Positions 11,966 through 24,394 of a stretch of DNA of 64,000 nucleotides are shown piece after piece; within the stretch, counting starts at the first letter, position 1, and the number at the start of each line of letters is the position of its first letter. The position numbers and the translations under genes were made by a program. The notes under the pieces are model-generated. The model saw nothing but the letters and a program-made list of their open reading frames with translations. It searched no databases and was not told the origin of the DNA. The DNA comes from Ziziphus jujuba (lineage: Eukaryota > Streptophyta > Magnoliopsida > Rosales > Rhamnaceae). Where the stretch lies: assembly GCF_031755915.1 (NCBI RefSeq), contig NC_083385.1, forward strand, positions 1,409,001 to 1,473,000. Reading direction: 5' to 3'.

Positions 11966-14258
11966 GGGTCCAACCGTAGCAATTTTTTATTTTTTGGAGC
12001 CGTCCTCTCACAAAAAGGTAGGGTCCATATGTAGGTACTATGTGTAGGCCCCACTCTAGGTAAAAAATTTTCATCCAATTGTGTGTCAAACCACTTAAAT
12101 TTTGTTCCAGTTGAAGGATCACACGTGATTCATGTGGTAGAAAAATAATCATTATTTTCTTGAATGTAATTTATTATTTTATTTTGTTTTTTAAGAATTT
12201 ATTCAATTTAAATAATTTGAAAATTTTCAAAACAACATTCATTTATCATCAAAATTATATTTATATTTATCCTTGTGCTACATTCTAAATCGTAACATAA
12301 CTTTTAAAAAAATATATAATTTTATATAATTATATTTATTTTTGTAATGGTCAAATTTTATGGCAATAAATTTTCATTTAAAGTTATTAAATACTTTTTA
12401 AATGCAATTGCTTTAATTAATATGTTGCTTTTCTATATTTATCATGTCGTTGATTGAAAACATCTAGAAGAGTTGTTTCAAAATGATAAAAAAATTAAAA
12501 AAAAAAAAATAACCAAACACGTATGTACTTTTGACTTCTTATATCATGTGCTCTAGACTTTTTGATTAATATATTTTATATTAAGTATCAGACTAAAGCA
12601 TATATAGTAGGACGAAGGAATTGTCTAATCTTTTTGGTCAGAAAAATTTGTCTATTCTGTTTGATTAATATATATTGTAACCCACCCTTTCAACCCTATG
12701 CGAGGTTTAACATACCACATCACCTTTTTAAAAAATTGCTTTTATAATAAGAGGTAAAAAAATCACATGGCCTTTCTTTTCTTTTCTTTTCTTTCTTAAT
12801 CAGAAAACCTTTCGCGTTTGAAAAGGGATGGAAAAAAATATACATATATATACAACAATTAAGAAACCGCTATCTAACGAAAAGAAATGAAAGAAAAGAA
12901 GAACAAATAAATTAAATAGAAGAAACCTAGAATCTTTATATTTACATGGAATATAAAATAAAAACAAAATATACATATATATATATATAATAGTAAAAGA
13001 AAGATATAGAAATGACAATAATCATTGGTATATTTATTTTCTAATTGCATCTAGTAATTATGGGAAATTAAGCGGTGGAAGATATGACCGCAAGTCAGAG
13101 AGATAACACAAAACAATGGGGCATAGATCCATCAGTTTTTGTAATTAAGTATAATATTAATTTTTGTATAGAGTATAATATTAATTGAAAGAGGTTAAAT
13201 ATTAGTATAATATTAAATTAATATGATTAAATTGAAAAGGGTTGATTAGTATATATCAATTCCGATTGACATTGACAATTAAAGTCATCGCTGTTGAACC
13301 TTACGGCAATCAATGATTTCGACCCTTGTTGGTTTTAGAGATTTATTAACTTAGGTCATAATTCACGCTTCAGTGGTCGTTTCCCACATTATTTGCCATT
13401 TGAAATAATAAAGTAATCCCAGGGAACAATACTACCATTCCAAATCTAGAACAAAATTATTGGCAATTAACGTATCTATCTTTCACCGCCCCATGTGCCC
13501 CTGTATAATGCATATTCTAATTTTGCACAGATAGCTTCTTCTCGGTGAAAGGTTCTCAATTTATCTGCGAAATGAAATCGTCAATCCTAATTAATAATTT
13601 GTCAAAATTCAAATGAGCTTCAGTTTTTTTTTTTTAATTTTTTTTTAATCCATTTGAACTTGAATTTAAAAACTTTCATATGGATGTAAAAACAATATAT
13701 ATATATATATATATATACACATACTTACATTAGTCAGAATAATATATCTATCTTCAAAAATTGTAAAACCAATGAATTTTTCATATTCCATTGGAAATGG
13801 ATAAATAAAAACAATGACAAACTGAAAAAATAAAATAAAATCTCATTAATTAATTAAAAGGATAACTAAATAATGGAGCTAGTGTAGTAGGTAACAGCAA
13901 AAATGCCGGTGACAAGGGCCTCTAGCTATCTTTTCATTTCGCCACTCTACATTTTTCACTGGAATTATTATATTATCACAACCTTTCTGCTAATTTATTT
14001 CAAGGTAAAAAAACAAAAATTAAAAATTAAAAAAAAATACTTTTTCTGCCAATTTAAATTTAATGTTTGCTGGAGACTAGGAGAGCACAAAAACGCCCCA
14101 TGTGGTCATACCTTTGGAACCGCTATTTTTTCAATTAAAATTGATGTCTTAATCTTCTGCTCACCAGGTGGCTCTTACTTGTCAGGATGTGAAAACATGT
14201 TTTGTGAATAGCCACTCCTCTATCCACCGTTAATCACTAACCGTATTTTACCCCAAAA

Positions 14259-14292
<34 letters not shown>

Positions 14293-14400
14293 TGGAGATT
14301 ACATTCAAAATTAATACTTTTTGAATGAAAATATTAATTTTAATATATATTTATACAGTAAAATTGATATTTTCTCGTTACCAACAAAAACCAAACATTA

Positions 14401-14530
14401 ATGCCGCCTTGGAATATGCCCTTGGAATAATGCCAAATCTTGATGCCACCTTGGAATACCCCCTTGGAATAATGTTCCTCACGGACAAATAATGCCAAAA
14501 CCAAATTAAGGAATACCCCCTTGGAATCCA
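14401..14530. repeat. short direct repeats around a CCTTGGAATA core
   Basis: ATGCCgCCTTGGAATA at 14401 recurs as ATGCCaCCTTGGAATA at 14443, a period of 42 bp. Each copy is followed by a second CCCTTGGAATAATG core, and a further degenerate copy lies at about 14509-14527. The minus-strand frame therefore shows an internal peptide repeat (HYSKGxFQGGI), but nothing else suggests it is translated. Confidence 0.6.
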
Positions 14531-15065
14531 CCTGTCTATATAACTCGAAAAGAGAGTAAAATTAGAAGCCTTTTTTTGTAGTTTTGAGTAAAACTACACA
14601 GATTTGGGACCTAGAAAGAAAAATGAATTAAATTAAACCACCGAGCAAATTACATATTTTTGACAACCAGTCCCTCGATGGGAATTTTACTCCATCTCAT
14701 TATAATTTCCTGAACTCATATTGGTTTTTCCATTTTATTATTCTATTGATATTGATATTTCTGTGCTATTCAATTTTATAATTATTTCCCTCCTTCATCG
14801 ATTTTGTGCTTTCTTGATGCTGGGTTATTCGGCCTTGCTTCGGCCTTGGCGTCCAGGAAATAGACACTTTGAACAGGGTTTGACAATATTTTATGGGCTA
14901 AGGCCCAGAATCTGGTAAGAGGTGGCCAATAAGTTTTAGTGGTATCCTGGGCCGTGCTTCTATCCAACCTTAATACCTTGATTTTTAAAGAAAAGTGGGC
15001 CATTTCTTTTAATTTATAGGATTATTTGAGTGCTCAATAAAACTATATTTTCATCCTCAAAAGTT

Positions 15066-15129
15066 TAAATAAATATGGAAGCAATGCATATCAGAGATAA
15101 ATAAATATGGAAGCAATGCATTTCAGAGA
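15066..15129. repeat. tandem duplication, two 32-bp units
   Basis: The unit beginning TAAATAAATATGGAAGCAAT is present twice in succession (period 32 bp), with one substitution (GCATATCAG versus GCATTTCAG). It lies in non-coding DNA. Confidence 0.85.
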
Positions 15130-15274
15130 CATCCTTCTCTTTTTTATAATTAATTCATGAGCTAAAATTGTTAATAGGTGTAGTATATCATTACGACAAC
15201 ATTTCTGGGAATTAAAATAATATATATATATATATATATAATATAAAGTTGGTATATACCCTTTTCTATTTATC

Positions 15275-15306
<32 letters not shown>

Positions 15307-15615
15307 TTTTTATGAGATGCATCCAAAAATTCCACATTCAAACTTTTGATTCGAAGAATGGCGTGCCCTCCACCCCAAGCTTATTTATTTATTGGGCTAA
15401 ATGTTTAATAAAATATTGTATGTAACAATTCCGTGGTGGAGTAGCCAGCTTCATCTTCTTTTTACAACTTTTTCGTTTTTTAAAAGGCTTAAAACAAACC
15501 TTGATCCTTACGCAAATTCTGTATTAAAAATAAAATAAAATAAAACCAATAATGTATTTTACAATGAAGCAAACAATATCAATCAGCAGATGGAAGCAAC
15601 TCTGAACGAAACAGA

Positions 15616-15898
15616 TGACGTATCAGCACCTCCCAGGTGTCCTCCGGACCCTACCAGATGAAACGACGCACACAACACCATATAACTTTTTCTCCAAGTA
15701 AATTGGTCAAAAGTCATACGACATTAAGAAACTATTATTTATACATATTATTCCATTCAATGATCAGAACAGTTGACTAGAAACTCAAAAGTCAAATTTC
15801 TATCGCAGATAAAGTATCTGAGCTCCCTATAATTACCCATGGTTCAAATTTTCTGAGCAACCAAACAAAAGAAGAAACACGAAAAATTTGCTCCAAGT
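15616..15898 (+). promoter_or_regulatory. P450 proximal promoter with W-box cluster and TGACGT element
   Basis: Within 285 bases of the P450 start codon there are three complete W-boxes (TTGACY): 15705-15710 (minus), 15773-15778 (plus) and 15790-15795 (minus). There is a further TGAC core at about 15711-15716 and a TGACGT bZIP/as-1 type element at 15616-15621. W-boxes bind WRKY factors and TGACG binds TGA-bZIP factors, so defence or stress induction is a reasonable inference. Confidence 0.4.
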
Positions 15899-17929
15899 AT
15901 GGAAGTCTATGTACTAAATATCCTTCCAATATCTCTACTGGTTCTGCTAATCTGTGGAGTTGCTAAAGTTTCCTACTCCATTTGGTGGAAACCCAAATGG
16001 CTAGAGAGGAACTTAAAACGACAAGGAATTAGAGGCACTCCTTACAAGCCACTGGTCGGTGACATGAAAGAGTATATAAGGCTGATAAGTGAAGCATGGT
16101 CCAAACCTCTGAGTCTAGCCCACCAAATTATTCCACGTGTTGACCCATTTACCATGAATAATTTCCAGAAATATGGTACCAACTATACACTACCCCCAAA
16201 TGGTCACTGCAATTTCTTGTTACATATATGCTCGATGAATTTATATATTATGTATGTAAACGTACATTATGCAGTTTCTTTTTAACAGGAAAGCTTTCAA
16301 TTTGCTGGTTTGGGACAACTCCAAAGTTGATCATCATGGAGCCGGAGATGATCAAAGAAGTTCTGTCCAACAAGCAAAGTCACTTTCACAAGCCACCTCT
16401 AAGCCCTCTCATTACCATCCTGACCAGAGGGCTAACGACTCTACAAGGTGACAACTGGGCGAGACATAGAAGGATCATAAATCCTGCATTCCACCTAGAG
16501 AGACTCAAGGTTCGGATTCTGATATCTTCTCATGCTTTTAGGCAAATATCAACTGGACCAACTCATTCGTCAGAAAAGTACTCCCGATAAAAGTACATAA
16601 AATGTTCTACTAATATGTTTTGTTTCTGAATTTTGGATCTCTCTTCTAGGAAATGGTACCAGTGTTTACGATCAGTTGTGGTAAAATGATGGAAAAATGG
16701 GAGAGAATGGTTAGCCTTCAAGGAACTTGTGAGGTGGATATGTGGCCGGAATTCCAAAAACTTACTGCAGACGTTATTTCAAGGGCAGCATTTGGAAGCG
16801 ACTATGAAGAAGGGAAGAAGATCTTTGAGCTTCAGAAAGAACTGATATTGCTAGTAGTCGAAGCCATGAAGACCATATACATTCCTGGTTTCAGGTACAT
16901 TTGGACTAACAATCTTCAGCCCTTCACAGAATTATATCATTTTAACAAAAAGTAGAATCAATCTAGCAGTGGTTTCTGACCAACTTTCTTATATAGGTTC
17001 CTTCCAACCAAAAAGAATCGGAGGAGAAAGAAGTTGGACAAGGAGATCACATCTATGCTAAGAAACATAACCCAGAATAAATGGAACGCGATGAGAACTG
17101 AACAATCGAAGGCGGATGACTTGCTAGGCCTTCTGCTACAATCTAATAACCAAGAGAGTTTACCAGAAAATGAGTGTAACAAAAAAAGCAATGAGATGAC
17201 ACTTGAAGAGGTGATAGAGGAATGCAAGCAGTTCTACCTTGCTGGCCAAGAAACAACCGCAAGCTGGTTAACATGGATCATCATTGTCTTAGCTATGCAT
17301 CCAAGTTGGCAAGAAAAGGCAAGGGAAGAAGTCCTACAAATTTGTGGAAATAGGGAGCCTAATTTTGAATCTATTAGTCACCTAAAGATTGTGAGTATTC
17401 TTCTTAACATACTGTCATAGGTTCAAAGAGCTACAAATCGGAATTTTGCTGACAAATCCTAAAACTGCTTTCACCTAATACATGATGTAAAATGTTCCTG
17501 CAGGTAACAATGATACTTAATGAAGTCCTAAGGCTTTATCCACCAGTGATTGCTCAATATCTACATGCTTACAAGGACAGCAAAGTAGGGAATATCAATG
17601 TTCCTGCTGGAGTTGATCTTACTTTGCCTACACTGCTCATTCATCATGATTCTGAGCTCTGGGGTGATGATGCAGAAGTGTTCAAACCAGAGAGATTCTC
17701 TCAAGGGGTTTCAAAGGCATGTAAGGACCAACTAGCATTTTTCCCATTTGGGTGGGGCCCAAGGACCTGTATTGGCCAAAACTTTTCCATCATAGAAGCC
17801 AAAGTTGCGATGGCTATGATACTACAACGTTTCTCATTCAAGCTCTCACCTTCGTACACTCATGCTCCTTACACTGTCATGACTCTTCAACCACAGCATG
17901 GAGCGCAAATCATACTATGCAAACCATAA
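15899..17929 (+). CDS. cytochrome P450, CYP72 clan (CYP72A/CYP721-like)
   Basis: Five exons (15899-16175, 16289-16509, 16650-16894, 16997-17390, 17504-17929) encode 520 residues, the normal length of a microsomal plant P450. An N-terminal hydrophobic segment (residues about 5-25) would anchor it in the ER, followed by a basic WWKP stretch. The I-helix oxygen-binding motif is AGQETT (330-335), the K-helix ExxR is EVLR (386-389), PERF is at 441-444 and the haem loop [10 protein letters not shown] has its cysteine ligand at about 468. All catalytic elements are intact. CYP72-clan enzymes hydroxylate triterpenoids, iridoids, gibberellins or other hormones; the substrate cannot be inferred here. 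The five-exon layout is typical of CYP72A. It converges on RPC4, with only 274 bases between the stop codons. Confidence 0.93.
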
Positions 17930-18203
17930 GCTGCAAGCTAATGTTCATGATCAATATATAATTCTGTACATGAAATAAAGGGGAACTCAAAGCCCACATC
18001 GAACTTCTGCTTGTGTCATGTTAAATTAAAAATTTCACAATTTTGCAATATGAAAGAATGTTATTATTTGTCTTTCCACTGAAACTTCTAAACTTTCATC
18101 TCTGATTTTCATGGATGTGGTTTAACGTAATTTAATGTCCCTATAGATCCGCAGAGAAAATATATATGTTTGAACCATCTATAAATCAAAATTGGATTGA
18201 CTA

Positions 18204-20196
18204 TCATAAATCAGCCATTCTACTTAAAATGGAGTCTACATCTGGTGTCAAAATTATACGCTTGTTGAGCTCTCCGATAATGCAACAATGCTTCTCTGCA
18301 TTGTTAATAGCAACAACATCCTGGGCAAAACCACAATCCATACCTGAGGAGACCTGCATCCATTTCAAAAGAATAAAGATACATCTTTTGAGAACAAGAA
18401 TTCATATTTTACTTTATAGTAAAAATCGACAGATTTTATAATGAGAAATATGGTAGTTTACAGCAACTGATTCTGAAAAATAAGCTTCCAGTTCTAGCGA
18501 AGTGATATTGACAATAATATCCAATATACTATGAAAAATGAATGTCAGTAGAAAGAACTTCATATTGGCAACTTAATGTACTCACGTCGTAAAGGGTATC
18601 TCCAAGCTTCAGCTTGATAGCCCCACTCCTATATACAAGCATTTTACCCATGAAACCTTCTGGTAACTCGCCCAAAGCCCGTGACTTTTGTTTGTTACTC
18701 GCACTCCCAGGTGGCTGTGAGCTTTCTGTTGCCTCTTTGCTATCTGCAATATTGGATTGTTTTATTGAAGGTATGGTTGGTGGTAACTGAACAAAGAACA
18801 TGCTTGTTTCTGGAATCTCCTCCTGCCAACAAACACTTAAAAGTATATTAGAGGAATAAACATTTAATATTTGATCTATAATTGTCAAGATACAAACCAT
18901 TAGATCAAGTTCTTCTGCCACTTTTGTTGAACTTTCATTGTAAGTTATGATTTCTGAGTCAGCCCAAAATTCTTCCGCATTAAGAAGTTCTACAAGTGTT
19001 GCAAAAAGTTACATACAATATGTTCTCATAATAAAATCTTGTCACTTTTCTGGAAAATGTAAAATATGAATACTTATTCTCAAGGGTGCATCTGTTATTC
19101 TTTTGAAATGAATGCAGGTCTCCTAAAGTATGAATTGTGGTTTTATTCTACATACACCCTCAATTTCTACCTTAGACATACCTGGATTTCCAGAATATGG
19201 CTTTCTGTGAGGAAGGGTTACAGGATAATAACTGTAATAATCCTGCAGTAGCATCCAAAAGAGCCAACTAAATGAATACACAAATAATGGAGAAGATTCA
19301 GAACAGGGGACCAAAAACCATATGCGGAGTGAAATTTAACTTACCCATGGCTCTCGATATTCTTTCTCCTCTCTCGTGCCCAAGGGAAACGTACTACCTG
19401 TAAAAAGTCCATTTCAAGTGAGATGCACTGGAAAAATCTGATTATCAGCTTTTCAGGAAAACTGCTTCAGTGATAGCATACCATTAGAGGCTGAAGCTGA
19501 ACCTTGCAATCTGTTATCATTAGCACCCCGAGGAACACCATATGATTTTAGGGTAGCTGATGCACCTCCATAACCAAATGCAATCTGTGTAGCTGCCACT
19601 GTAAATTTTTTTTTTTAAAAATAAAAAATAAATAAAATAAAATAATTAAATAATTATGATTTATACTTTTCAAAGATCATGGTAAGTAAGAAAAGTTGTT
19701 ACCTTTCTTTTCAACTTTAGGCTTAGTCCTCATTAAACCTTCCTATGAACGATGCGAAAAACAATAGATACATACATCAATCAAACAGGAGAATCAGGAA
19801 GCAAAAGAACAATTTTTTTGTTCCCTTCCAAAATAATAAAAGCAACCGATCATACATTAAAGCGTTTCAACAAATCTCTAGCCTGTTTAGCATCATCAAC
19901 ATCCTCGACCACTTCACTGCAAAAAGAGATTAAGAATGACAGCATATAATATGGAACTTAAGTTATCAGATTTTGTATGTTTGGACATTTTAAGCTAATG
20001 AGATGGTTACGCTTTAACTTCAGGCTTTGGTACCCGGCGCGGAGGAGGTTTTGGTTTGAATTTCCTCTGCAGTAAATCAAAGTAAATTGTCAGAAAACAT
20101 AAGCAGAATCCCTTCATCGATCACTACATAAACGAAGGCTAAAAATCAAACCTTTTTGGGAGCATCGCTGTCGCTGTTGAAAGATACTGGATCCAT
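18204..20196 (-). CDS. RPC4: DNA-directed RNA polymerase III subunit RPC4 (C53 homologue)
   Basis: Ten coding exons on the minus strand: 20196-20152, 20066-20011, 19916-19856, 19742-19703, 19598-19482, 19397-19345, 19242-19182, 18989-18898, 18822-18586 and 18353-18204. Together they encode 303 residues. The product begins MDPVSFNSDSDAPKK, followed by a Lys/Pro-rich basic segment. The conserved C-terminal RPC4 domain includes GFMGKMLVYRSGAIKLKLGD, then DVSSGMDCGFAQDVVAIN, and ends near LTPDVDSIL. RPC4 forms a heterodimer with RPC5 on Pol III and acts in initiation, termination and reinitiation at tRNA and 5S genes in the nucleus. The region at 20700-20850 may hold an upstream 5' UTR exon (CAGTG|GTATTA donor on this strand). 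All exon phases are consistent, so the gene looks intact. Confidence 0.92.
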
Positions 20197-20559
20197 AAGA
20201 AATGAATGACCTCTTTTTTTTTTCTTTTTTTTCTTTTTTTCTTTTTAAAAAAAATAAAAATAAAAATGAAGAATTAGTTAATCCATAAGTCTAGGATTGA
20301 AAGCAATAGATTGGAAGTTGATAGACTGGACACTGCAAAACTAATAAATCAGACAGATAAATTACTCAGGGCATGTTAATTTTAAGTTTGTTCTTCAGGA
20401 TTCCTTTAAGCATGATGATGAACAGAATAAGCCTCAATGTATTAATACCTAGGCAAGAAAAGTCAAAGAAAGTTCCTTCATTTTACAACAGCTGAGAACC
20501 AAGTCTAAAATCAAAATCTAACTTGTTATTGCTATTTGGAATGAGCCCCAAACAACTAA

Positions 20560-20593
<34 letters not shown>

Positions 20594-21738
20594 CGCTCTA
20601 ACAGATTGACATCACTGAAAATAGCAGACAAGTATTAGACGTGTATCCAATAAACAGAAACTCAGCAATGGAAAACGCAGAATCTGTAATGGATTATAAG
20701 GGAAACGAATAAGAATGCAAAGAGAATAATACCACTGACAATCCAAACGCTTCAATCAATCCGATTCCACCAATGACCGGAAAGAAAGAAACTTGTACTG
20801 TGAAGAAGACGGTGACGCTTAAAAATAAGAAAGAGCTGAGGAGAAGGAGGCTTTACTTACTAGTTATATAAACTAAACTATGTATAGAGCTGAAAGAGAG
20901 GCGCTACTACAAAGTAGTGTATTATGTTGTTTACAAGACAACCTCTTTTCTTTTGTAGTGTTATTGTAGTATCTACCTCCCTATCAAACACGACCTAAAC
21001 GTTCCACGTATGCCGCTTCACTCCTCCCCATGTGGCCTCTTTTTTCTTTTTTCTTGCGTGTCCTATGTTACGGTATTAAATTAATTTTTTTTGGCTCTAA
21101 TTTCTGTTAAATTAACCATATCATATGATGTAACCTGATACACAAAATATTTTATCATTGGATGTAAAATAATTATGCCCTATAAAGTAATGAAACAATG
21201 CCAACACCAAAATTTTAATTAATAAATTTGGTGTAGAATGATACTTTTATTTTTAACAACTGTATTTTCATTTCTTAATTTCTACAAGTAATTAATTCCT
21301 ATTGCCAAAAAAACAAAAGGGGTAGTACCACATTACTTTACCTTTTTCTTTTTAATCAATTTATTATGGTTTTTGGCTCCACCAAGCATGATCCCAGTGC
21401 TTTTATCGGTTTTGCAGTATTTATTTATAACCTACAGCTTTAATTTTTCATTTGTGGTATGTTACACACGAAGTACGCGTCACATTTATGGCTATGTAGT
21501 AACATAGACATAGATGTTGGTTTATAGTCATCTCTATAGCTCTCACTTCTGAAGGCATAGACAACAAATATATAGGGGGATGTATTCATTCTTCCCCATC
21601 CCTCCTAAATTCAGAGCAACGAAAAAAAATTCATCAAATAAGGCATGCATAGACATATAGCAAATATTTTCTTTAACTCCGGATGAGAAAAGAGCTCATA
21701 ATACAGGAAAATTACAATGACATTGTTTCGATCATGCT
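20197..21738. other. RPC4 upstream region and MED20 3' flank
   Basis: This holds the RPC4 promoter and leader (about 20197-20900, with a (TA)n tract at 20561-20590) and the 3' flank of MED20. No independent gene was seen. AT-rich DNA at 21060-21480 has no recognisable feature. Confidence 0.6.
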
Positions 21739-23899
21739 CTAATTTCTCACTGCTTGCACAGCTTGCACTGTGGCTATTAGTTGAGCCATAACGGTAGCAT
21801 ATTGGACAGCAGTATGTTGCGAGGTATAGAGGTCTCCAAGGCCATACTCTGCAAAATTTGGCTCCATATGCATGAATTGTCCCGGTAATGATCTTTTTGA
21901 CACAACCTCTTGCCATAGCTCAAAGAACTCTCCCATGATCTGCCTCGATTTTTCTATCGAAGAGATGGGAAGGTACTCCACCTACAAGAAACGTGTATTT
22001 TCAATTGAGAAGAATAATAGTCCAATCACATATCTTTTCATAAGTTCATTCAAACTGCATTTAGAAGAAATATTAACATTCCTTGAAGAAATGAATGATG
22101 ATCCCTAGATCGTCATGAATGTAAGAATTGGAAAATAATAACCAAGTTTAATTGAAGAACAATAAAAATAAAAGGTTTTCTTTTTTATGAATGCTGAAGT
22201 TTCAGACAGAACAGGGAGACAATTACCAAACTTATGTTCAGTATAGCTGATGACAATAGATCTTTAACCCATAGAACTTCGTATAATAGATCTTTTTGAA
22301 AAAGAACTTTTATTAAAAAGCTACCAAGTGTTTGGTTGTAAATACAAAATTGCATTAAATGCTCATTGGATTTCAAGTTTAAAAAATAAGCTTTTTTTAG
22401 AGAAGCTCAAAATTTGAGCTTTTAATTCTTGCCAAACATCCTCAATTTTTTTAACAAAAAAGCTTTTAACCTTCAAATAAAGCTTTTGGACCGAAAAAAA
22501 GACTTTGCCAAACAGACACTTGCTCAATGCCACAAGAAGTCAGTTGAATTATTTGCAAAAGTTGTGACTCTCACACCAAACAACATTTTAGATACAATAA
22601 AACTCATATGTCGGCAATCAGAAATGGGTATGCCTAACGTATTCATCCAGAAATCAATTTTATGTAAAGTATGAAATCAACTTCAGCTTGTATTTACATT
22701 TGTACATCAACATCAAATTAAACAAGATGATGATGATGATATAAACCTCTCAACAGTTAATTATGAAATGACAAAATATCAAAGTTTGCTCATCTTTCTT
22801 TTGGCGGATAGAATAAAGATTGAAAGATGCAAAGCATTCAAATGCATTGCAATAAATTTGATAGTCATTAAAATTAAGTCAGTTGAATCCGTTCAATATC
22901 TTGCAAGGAAACATTCACTGAAATCGTTGAAGTATATCAGATATCTCAAAATGAATGCAAAAGTCGAGCGCGCCACAACATAAACAGAAATACAGATATA
23001 AAAGCAATCAACCAAAACAACGTTGATGTTATGTAAGTTCAGTACCTCCATGACTATTCCTCTCAAATTTTCTGAATGGCTAGGAACAACTTTCCCTACC
23101 CTCAATTGGAAGTCCCCGAGTTGATATTGAAACCCCTGTTAAAATAAAAAAAGACCAATTCAATACTGATTTTCATAGATCCATAAACAACTTTTGCTAA
23201 CAACTTGTGCCATACTTGGTCATCTGATCAGAAAAAAAAAAAAAAAAATTATAGTGAGATTAACACACACAAACCTCGAAATTCAGGGACACCTTCGATT
23301 TGTACGACTGCAATTTCTCCATTATAGTCTGAATCGACGAGTCTGCCTCAAGAACTAAGCGCTGCCCTCGAATTATGAAGTAGTACTTGTTGGGTTGCTC
23401 AGGCAGCGAAATTCCCAGAAAATCACGAGGAAACTCAGCTGCTAAAGCCTGCTCTAATTAATGGAAGTGCGTAACACGCAAAATAATGAAAAAAAAAAGA
23501 AAAGAAAATTAATAAGTAAATTGAAAATATGTTCATATATACATATATATAGATATAAACAAAAACAAAAACAAAAAAAGAAAAAAAGAAAAAGAAGAAG
23601 AAGAAGTAAATAAAAAAGGATATACAAATTTTACCTCGTAGCATGGGCTTGTAGTAAGTGAGAGTAGCTTTCCACCTGCCTTCTTTGACACCATTGATGC
23701 TCTCAACGCATTGCGTAATTTCAGTTACGATTTGGCCGCTGACTGTGGTTCCTGCATTAGGTTGCCAGTGCATAACCCTAGAAATACCACCCGTCAAATT
23801 AATCAAATTGATAAAAAAATAGAAAATGTTTTTTGAAATTATAGCAAACTAGTTTTCTTTCTTTTTCCAAAAATAAAATCTTTACCATTTGAGAGGCAT
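21739..23899 (-). CDS. MED20: Mediator of RNA polymerase II transcription subunit 20
   Basis: Five exons on the minus strand: 23899-23886, 23777-23635, 23453-23275, 23135-23046 and 21981-21739. They encode 222 residues, the usual size for plant MED20. The first coding exon is only 14 nt (ATG CCT CTC AAA TG). Diagnostic segments are [11 protein letters not shown] near the N-terminus, the [14 protein letters not shown] region, [20 protein letters not shown] and the C-terminal [23 protein letters not shown]20 is a head-module subunit that joins TBP-like folds with MED18 and links transcription factors to Pol II. It shares a divergent promoter with CTR9 and lies in line behind RPC4. Intron 4 is long (1064 nt) and seems to carry a MITE-like insertion. 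Confidence 0.93.
22322..22520. mobile_element. possible hAT-type MITE in MED20 intron 4
   Basis: The segment begins CCAAGTGTTTGG and ends GCCAAACAGACACTTG, an imperfect inverted pair of the kind seen at ends of plant hAT-like MITEs. Between them the sequence is rich in AGCTTTT/AAAAGCT motifs in both orientations. Clear target duplications were not found. Confidence 0.35.
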
Positions 23900-24394
23900 G
23901 GTCTCGATCGGATGCGAACAGTGAAGCTAAAGTTTCAGCACAGCTTGTTTCCAAAGTCGAGCGACCGTGAGACTTATCCAGGCGCGTCTCAGACGACACC
24001 GTTAATAGGTTTTTATTTTTTTAAACCGTTTGCCGGATTTTCACTTTATTTATTTATTTTTTATTCTTTTAAGTACCCTTCTAAAAACTTTTTATTTTTA
24101 TTTTTTTGAGCGATAAATTATTAATTTATAACACTACCCAAAAAATAAAAAATAAAAACTACGAAATATTCTGTTATTATATTTTCAAACTGACTACGTT
24201 GGGAAAAAAAATAAATAAATAAAAAAATAACCGAGTTGAGCAGATTAAAAAATAAAAACCTTTGCAATAATGCTCAACGTCTAAATATATATTTTGGCTA
24301 AAATACTGAAACGTATTGATCAGAGCAACGGTAGGAATTGGTGACGAGGTTGAAATAGAAATCCAAGGGTAGGGTTCGATAGTAGCGGGAAGCA
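23900..24394. promoter_or_regulatory. bidirectional promoter between MED20 and CTR9
   Basis: The start codons of MED20 (minus) and CTR9 (plus) are 495 bases apart and head to head, so this segment must hold both promoters and 5' UTRs. The MED20 side (23900-24000) is GC-richer. A TAGGGTT telo-box-like element lies at 24370-24376 in the probable CTR9 leader. No clear TATA box is placed for either gene, as is common for housekeeping divergent promoters. Confidence 0.6.

Larger units (their letters stand above)
8866..15898. other. intergenic DNA between MYB and P450
   Basis: The MYB 3' UTR probably occupies the first 250-300 bases and includes two (TA)n tracts (about 8993-9014 and 9109-9131). 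The rest is AT-rich, without a supported gene. It contains the tandem repeats and the promoter-like island listed separately, and many simple-sequence tracts (e.g. 13697-13718, 14254-14292, 15220-15242). Open frames such as 13903-14211 and 11576-11830 show no family resemblance. Confidence 0.6.

Noticed and set aside
18166..18441. Plus-strand open frame at the RPC4 3' end
   Set aside because: It is the antisense of the last RPC4 exon, which has strong family similarity on the minus strand.
23799..23999. Longer N-terminal frame for MED20
   Set aside because: The 14-nt exon beginning MPLKW joins exon 2 in the conserved MED20 frame; the longer frame reads a different frame with no similarity.
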